NCBI GenBank assembly: GCA_031376285.1 | Contig: JANMDN010000044.1 | Location: forward strand, 1 to 64,000 | Direction: 5' to 3' | DNA from: JANMDN01 sp031376285 | Lineage (GTDB): Bacteria; Actinomycetota; Thermoleophilia; Miltoncostaeales; Miltoncostaeaceae | DNA: 64,000 bases | Shown here: piece by piece, positions 61,050 through 64,000 of the stretch | How the letters are laid out: each line of letters begins with the position of its first letter | Numbering within the stretch: the first letter of the stretch is position 1 | The notes under the pieces: model-generated | What the model saw: the letters and a program-made list of their open reading frames with translations, nothing else | Told to the model about the DNA's origin: nothing | Database searches by the model: none | Translations under genes and position numbers: made by a program

Positions 61050-61544
61050 TTACGGTGTCAGGTGTGCCTCCAGGAACCACAGGTCCTTGTCGAGGGCGCG
61101 CGAGACCTCGGTAAACAGATCCGAGGTAGACGCGTCATCAGCTGCCGTGTCGTCGATCGCCGAACGCACCGTGGCGCCGAGCTGCGCGAAGCGGTCTGAC
61201 AGGGCGACGACATGCTCACGGCCATCGGTCGCGTCGGTTGGGTACTCATCGAGGCGCGACGCCGTCGCGGCCATGCGGGCCGTGCCGAACGCCGTCCCCC
61301 CGAGGGCGGTTACGCGCTCCGCGATCATGTCGACGTGATCGAGCAGGCGGGCCGCGAGCGCGTCGAAGAGTTCATGCAGCGCGATGAAGTCGGGGCCCTT
61401 CACGTTCCAATGCGCGTGCTTGACCTGCGTGAAGAGGTCGGTTGCGTCGGCGAGTGCGCCATTGAGTGCGGCAATCGATTGCGCGCGCGTCGCTTCCGGG
61501 AGATCGCTACGGGTGTGAAAGCTGCGCGGGGACTTCGGAGCCAA
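61050..61544 (-). CDS. dps: Dps-family DNA-protecting ferritin-like protein
   Basis: This 164-residue four-helix protein has the ferroxidase motifs KHAHWNVKGPDFIALHELFD and LLDHVDMIAERVTALGG, and forms dodecamers that store iron and shield DNA. TTG 61544 is chosen because GGAGGG lies 7 nt upstream; the longer frame has no conserved residues. The dispersed element copy C is about 120 nt upstream. Confidence 0.95.
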   Translation of the reverse strand: MAPKSPRSFHTRSDLPEATRAQSIAALNGALADATDLFTQVKHAHWNVKGPDFIALHELFDALAARLLDHVDMIAERVTALGGTAFGTARMAATASRLDEYPTDATDGREHVVALSDRFAQLGATVRSAIDDTAADDASTSDLFTEVSRALDKDLWFLEAHLTP

Positions 61545-61666
61545 TGTGGATCCCTCCGTCGAATCGGACTCGGGCTCAGAGTGCCACCCAGCGACGCCCC
61601 TCGCAAGGTGGTCTCGGTTGGCACAGACTCGATACACCTTCGGCACCCGGCGGTCGCGACCCGTCG

Positions 61667-61702
61667 CTACGCTGAAGTCGGGTGGTGGTCCGGGGTGGCC
61701 CC
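61667..61702 (+). repeat. dispersed 36-nt element, copy C
   Basis: This copy runs from CTACGCT to GTGGCCCC and shares 19 nt (GGTGGTYCGGGGTGGCCCC) with copies A and B. It lies about 120 nt upstream of dps, pointing away from it, and ends 33 nt before the stop of the 61736-62128 gene. Confidence 0.7.
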
Positions 61703-61735
61703 AACGGCGACCGGGCACCGAGGGCCGAATCAGAC

Positions 61736-62128
61736 CTATTTTTTGGGCTCGCTGGGGACGCCCGAGAGCAGCAATTCGAGGACACGGTCCAGTTTGGACG
61801 CGATCTCGCCCCTCGTGATCACCCGCGCGCAGCCGAGGGCGAGCCCCTGCGCACGCAGTTCGCGCTCGGTGTGCCCGCAGAACCCGACGACGGGTACACC
61901 ACGGCCGACCAACTCCCGGACCGCATTCGGGGCATCGCGTGCCTCGAGATCGACAAGCCCAGCGACCGGGAGTTCCTGGTCGACCCGCTCGCGTAGTCGT
62001 GTCGGGCCCGCGGCCCCGGCAAAACGGTACCCGGCCGCCTTCACGCCCTCCTCGACACGACTACGAAGCAGCAGGTCCGTGGCAAAGGCGAGAACGAGCG
62101 GCGCCTCGGCATGGTCAACGCGCAGCAT
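61736..62128 (-). CDS. small receiver-like protein
   Basis: This 130-residue alpha/beta protein has a receiver-like layout: PLVLAFATDLLLRSRVEEG, an acidic strand VAGLVDLEARDAP where Asp could be the phosphoacceptor, VPVVGFCGHTE, and ARVITRGEIASKLDRVLELLL. The Lys of normal receivers is replaced. It may be a divergent response regulator without an output domain. ATG 62128 follows a long frame with no conserved residues. It ends in PKK, with a T-rich stretch at the stop. Confidence 0.72.
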   Translation of the reverse strand: MLRVDHAEAPLVLAFATDLLLRSRVEEGVKAAGYRFAGAAGPTRLRERVDQELPVAGLVDLEARDAPNAVRELVGRGVPVVGFCGHTERELRAQGLALGCARVITRGEIASKLDRVLELLLSGVPSEPKK

Positions 62129-62437
62129 GCGCAAACGATAGCCCCCTCGGCCCGTCGCGATCACCCATCGCCTCAAGCAAACCTGCCGACACGATGCCCG
62201 ATTGGTCGGGCACACTTGAGGCGTGTCAGGACACTCGCAGCCCGCTTCACCAGCGGCACGGCACCGGGCCGCGACGACCGCCCCGCCTCAGGCACGGTCC
62301 ATGAGGGTTTCCGGCGACGTGTCCGCACCGGCCGCCAGCGCGGCCAAGCGATGGGCGTGCCTCCAAGCGAGCCCAGCGACGACCGATCCGCGCTCACCAC
62401 ATCACCCCCCACCTTTCCGGAAGGGTCCACTCGCCCA
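62129..62437. other. 309-nt intergenic region, promoters for two divergent genes
   Basis: This gap separates the receiver-like gene and the S9 peptidase. GTGTCAGGACAC at 62223-62234 is a perfect palindrome. No convincing coding frame or RNA gene is seen. GC-rich repeats (CCGGCCGCC type) fill the middle. Confidence 0.5.
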
Positions 62438-64000
62438 ATGACGACGCCGCTCATTCCGCTCGAGCATTTCTTCGACAACCCGCAGCGCGCCCTGGCCAAG
62501 GTATCCCCGGACCGGAAATGGATGTCCTGGTTGGCGCCGCGCGAGGGACGCATGAACGTCTGGGTCCGTCCGTTCGACGCATCCGACGCCGATGCGGTGC
62601 CCGTCACAAATGACCGGGATCGGGGCGTGCTCGGATACTTTTGGACCCGAGACTCGTCGGCGATCCTTTATTCGAAGGACGGGGGCGGCGACGAGATCCA
62701 CCACCTGCTTGCGGCCGACCCCGCCAGTCCCGACGCCGAGCCGAGAGACCTCACGCCCTACGAGGGCGTCAAGGCGGGCGTGATTGCACTACCGCGTTCG
62801 ACGCCTAAGACGATGCTCGTGTCGCTGAACCTTCGCGACCGCAGCCTGAGCGACGCGTACCGGCTGGACATCGCAACCGGCGCGATCACCCTCCTCGCCG
62901 AGAACCCCGGGAACATTCAGGGGTGGCTCGCCGATCGTGAGGGTCGCGTCCGAGCCGCGATCGCGCAGACGCCGGCCGGGGACTCCGAGCTCCTCGTGCG
63001 AGACCGGGAGGACGAGCCGTTTCGAGTCCTCGCCGAGTTCACCAACGAGGACGGGGGAAGCCCGTTCGCGTTCAGTGCCGATGACCGCGAGATCTACGTG
63101 TCGAGTGCGAAGGAGAGCGATCTCGCCCGACTCGTCGCGATCGAGGTTGCGACGGGGACCGAGCGGGTCATTGACGAGGACGCCGAGGCCGACCTCGCTG
63201 GCCCCGTGATCAGCGACATGACTGGAGCGCTCCTTGCCGCGAGCTACGTGCGAGACCGGCTGCTCGTCCACTGCTTCGACGATGAGTTCGCTCGGCATAT
63301 CGCCCGCATGGGTGAGGTGCACTCGGGTGATCCGTCGGTCCTTTCACGCGACCGTGAGGAGGCGATCTGGACGGTCTACTTCGACGACGATCGCGACCCG
63401 GGAGCGACGTACCTGTATGAGCCAGCCACGGGCGAGGCGTCGCTTCTCTACCGACCGCGACCTTGGCTGAACTCCGAGCATCTCGCCCCGATGGAGCCGG
63501 TGCGCATCACCTCTCGTGATGGGCTCACGTTGTCGTCGTATCTCACCGTACCGCTGGGTGTCGAGCGATCGGCCCTCCCGATGGTCCTCGTCGTCCATGG
63601 CGGGCCCTGGGCGCGCGACGCGTGGGGCTACGACGCCGAAGCACAGTTCTTGGCCAATCGCGGCTACGCCGTCCTTCAAGTGAACTACCGGGGCTCCACC
63701 GGCTTTGGTAAAGCGTTTACCCACGCGGCGGAGCGAGAATTCGCGGGCAAAATGCACGACGACCTCATCGACGCGGTCGACTGGGCGATCGCCGAGGGGA
63801 TCGCCGACCCCGCGAGGATCGGCATCTACGGAGGTTCCTACGGGGGCTACGCGACCCTCGTCGGCGTCACGTTCACGCCCGACGTCTTCGCTGCCGCGGT
63901 GAGCTTCGTCGGACCGTCGAACCTGGTGTCGCTCATACGCTCGTTTCCGGAGTACTGGCGCCCATTCCTCGAGAGCAGCTGGTACCGCTTCGTGGGCGAC
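62438..64000 (+). CDS. S9-family prolyl oligopeptidase-like serine peptidase (cut by window end)
   Basis: At least 521 residues are present, with no stop before the window ends. The first 330 or so look like a beta-propeller with repeated blades (VSPDRKWMSWLAPREGRMN, FSADDREIYVSS). The C-terminal alpha/beta hydrolase begins near DGLTLSSYLTVP, has the oxyanion region VVHGGPWARDAW, NYRGSTGFGK and the nucleophile in YGGSYGGY. Catalytic Asp and His lie past the edge. It cleaves oligopeptides in relatives. Confidence 0.94.
   Translation, partial: MTTPLIPLEHFFDNPQRALAKVSPDRKWMSWLAPREGRMNVWVRPFDASDADAVPVTNDRDRGVLGYFWTRDSSAILYSKDGGGDEIHHLLAADPASPDAEPRDLTPYEGVKAGVIALPRSTPKTMLVSLNLRDRSLSDAYRLDIATGAITLLAENPGNIQGWLADREGRVRAAIAQTPAGDSELLVRDREDEPFRVLAEFTNEDGGSPFAFSADDREIYVSSAKESDLARLVAIEVATGTERVIDEDAEADLAGPVISDMTGALLAASYVRDRLLVHCFDDEFARHIARMGEVHSGDPSVLSRDREEAIWTVYFDDDRDPGATYLYEPATGEASLLYRPRPWLNSEHLAPMEPVRITSRDGLTLSSYLTVPLGVERSALPMVLVVHGGPWARDAWGYDAEAQFLANRGYAVLQVNYRGSTGFGKAFTHAAEREFAGKMHDDLIDAVDWAIAEGIADPARIGIYGGSYGGYATLVGVTFTPDVFAAAVSFVGPSNLVSLIRSFPEYWRPFLESSWYRFVGD

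Overview
The window is high-GC, gene-dense DNA with short or 4-nt overlapping gene junctions, many GTG/TTG starts and purine-rich ribosome sites. The gene set is Gram-positive and actinobacterial in flavour: futalosine-type menaquinone genes, a split menaquinol:cytochrome c reductase, an F420-type PPOX protein and a single-subunit Dcd. My best guess is an uncultured actinobacterial lineage such as Thermoleophilia. That is inference from gene content only; there is no rRNA to test it. I see no CRISPR array, insertion sequence or prophage, and only one RNA gene, a tRNA-Lys at the left edge.

Layout. 0-8 kb: tRNA-Lys, a TPR protein, an amidohydrolase that may be the aminodeoxyfutalosine deaminase, tatA, dcd, lipA with an odd N-terminal extension, a PhzF-family gene, a rhodanese and a DUF937-fasciclin fusion. 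8-20 kb is a respiratory-quinone block on the minus strand: mqnC, mqnA, an orphan C-terminal half of a radical-SAM futalosine enzyme, a polyprenyl diphosphate synthase, menG, ubiX, then qcrA-qcrB-qcrC. Two CHRD-domain secreted proteins flank a COG0523 metal GTPase, and a UbiD decarboxylase follows. 18-23.5 kb joins ubiD to a tetrapyrrole operon (hemB, a fused AhbA-AhbB siroheme decarboxylase, hemL). This puts menaquinone decarboxylation and heme or siroheme chemistry in one transcript.

23.5-36 kb holds an SDR gene, a low-order stretch with gene remnants and a dispersed repeat, an XRE regulator with a clear palindromic operator, aat, a two-component system, a PAP2 phosphatase, a cupredoxin, an M50 protease, an AI-2E exporter, an M23-like protein and a YmdB phosphoesterase. 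36-46 kb: a VapBC pair, a scramblase-like protein, two GT-C membrane glycosyltransferases with GtrA, an aminotransferase, ddl, an HExxH secreted protein and an enoyl-CoA hydratase. 45.5-55.6 kb: an NCS1 permease with a FAD monooxygenase, PPOX and VOC genes, a CPA1 antiporter flanked by a palindromic repeat, a Fic protein with its own operator, NfeD plus an SPFH protein, and a frameshifted gene beside lemA. 55.6-64 kb: a GGDEF-EAL protein, metH, dps, a small regulator-like gene and an S9 peptidase cut by the window edge.

Functionally, the left half can supply late steps of menaquinone synthesis (MqnA, MqnC, possibly MqnX, polyprenyl synthase, UbiX/UbiD, MenG), the menaquinol-oxidising bc complex, Tat export for its Rieske subunit, and tetrapyrrole precursors for its hemes. 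MqnE, MqnB, MqnD and the UbiA-type prenyltransferase are not in the window. The most unusual items are the half-length MqnC/MqnE-like protein, the fused siroheme decarboxylase in a heme operon, three families of short dispersed repeats, and two genes that look intact except for a single-base deletion.
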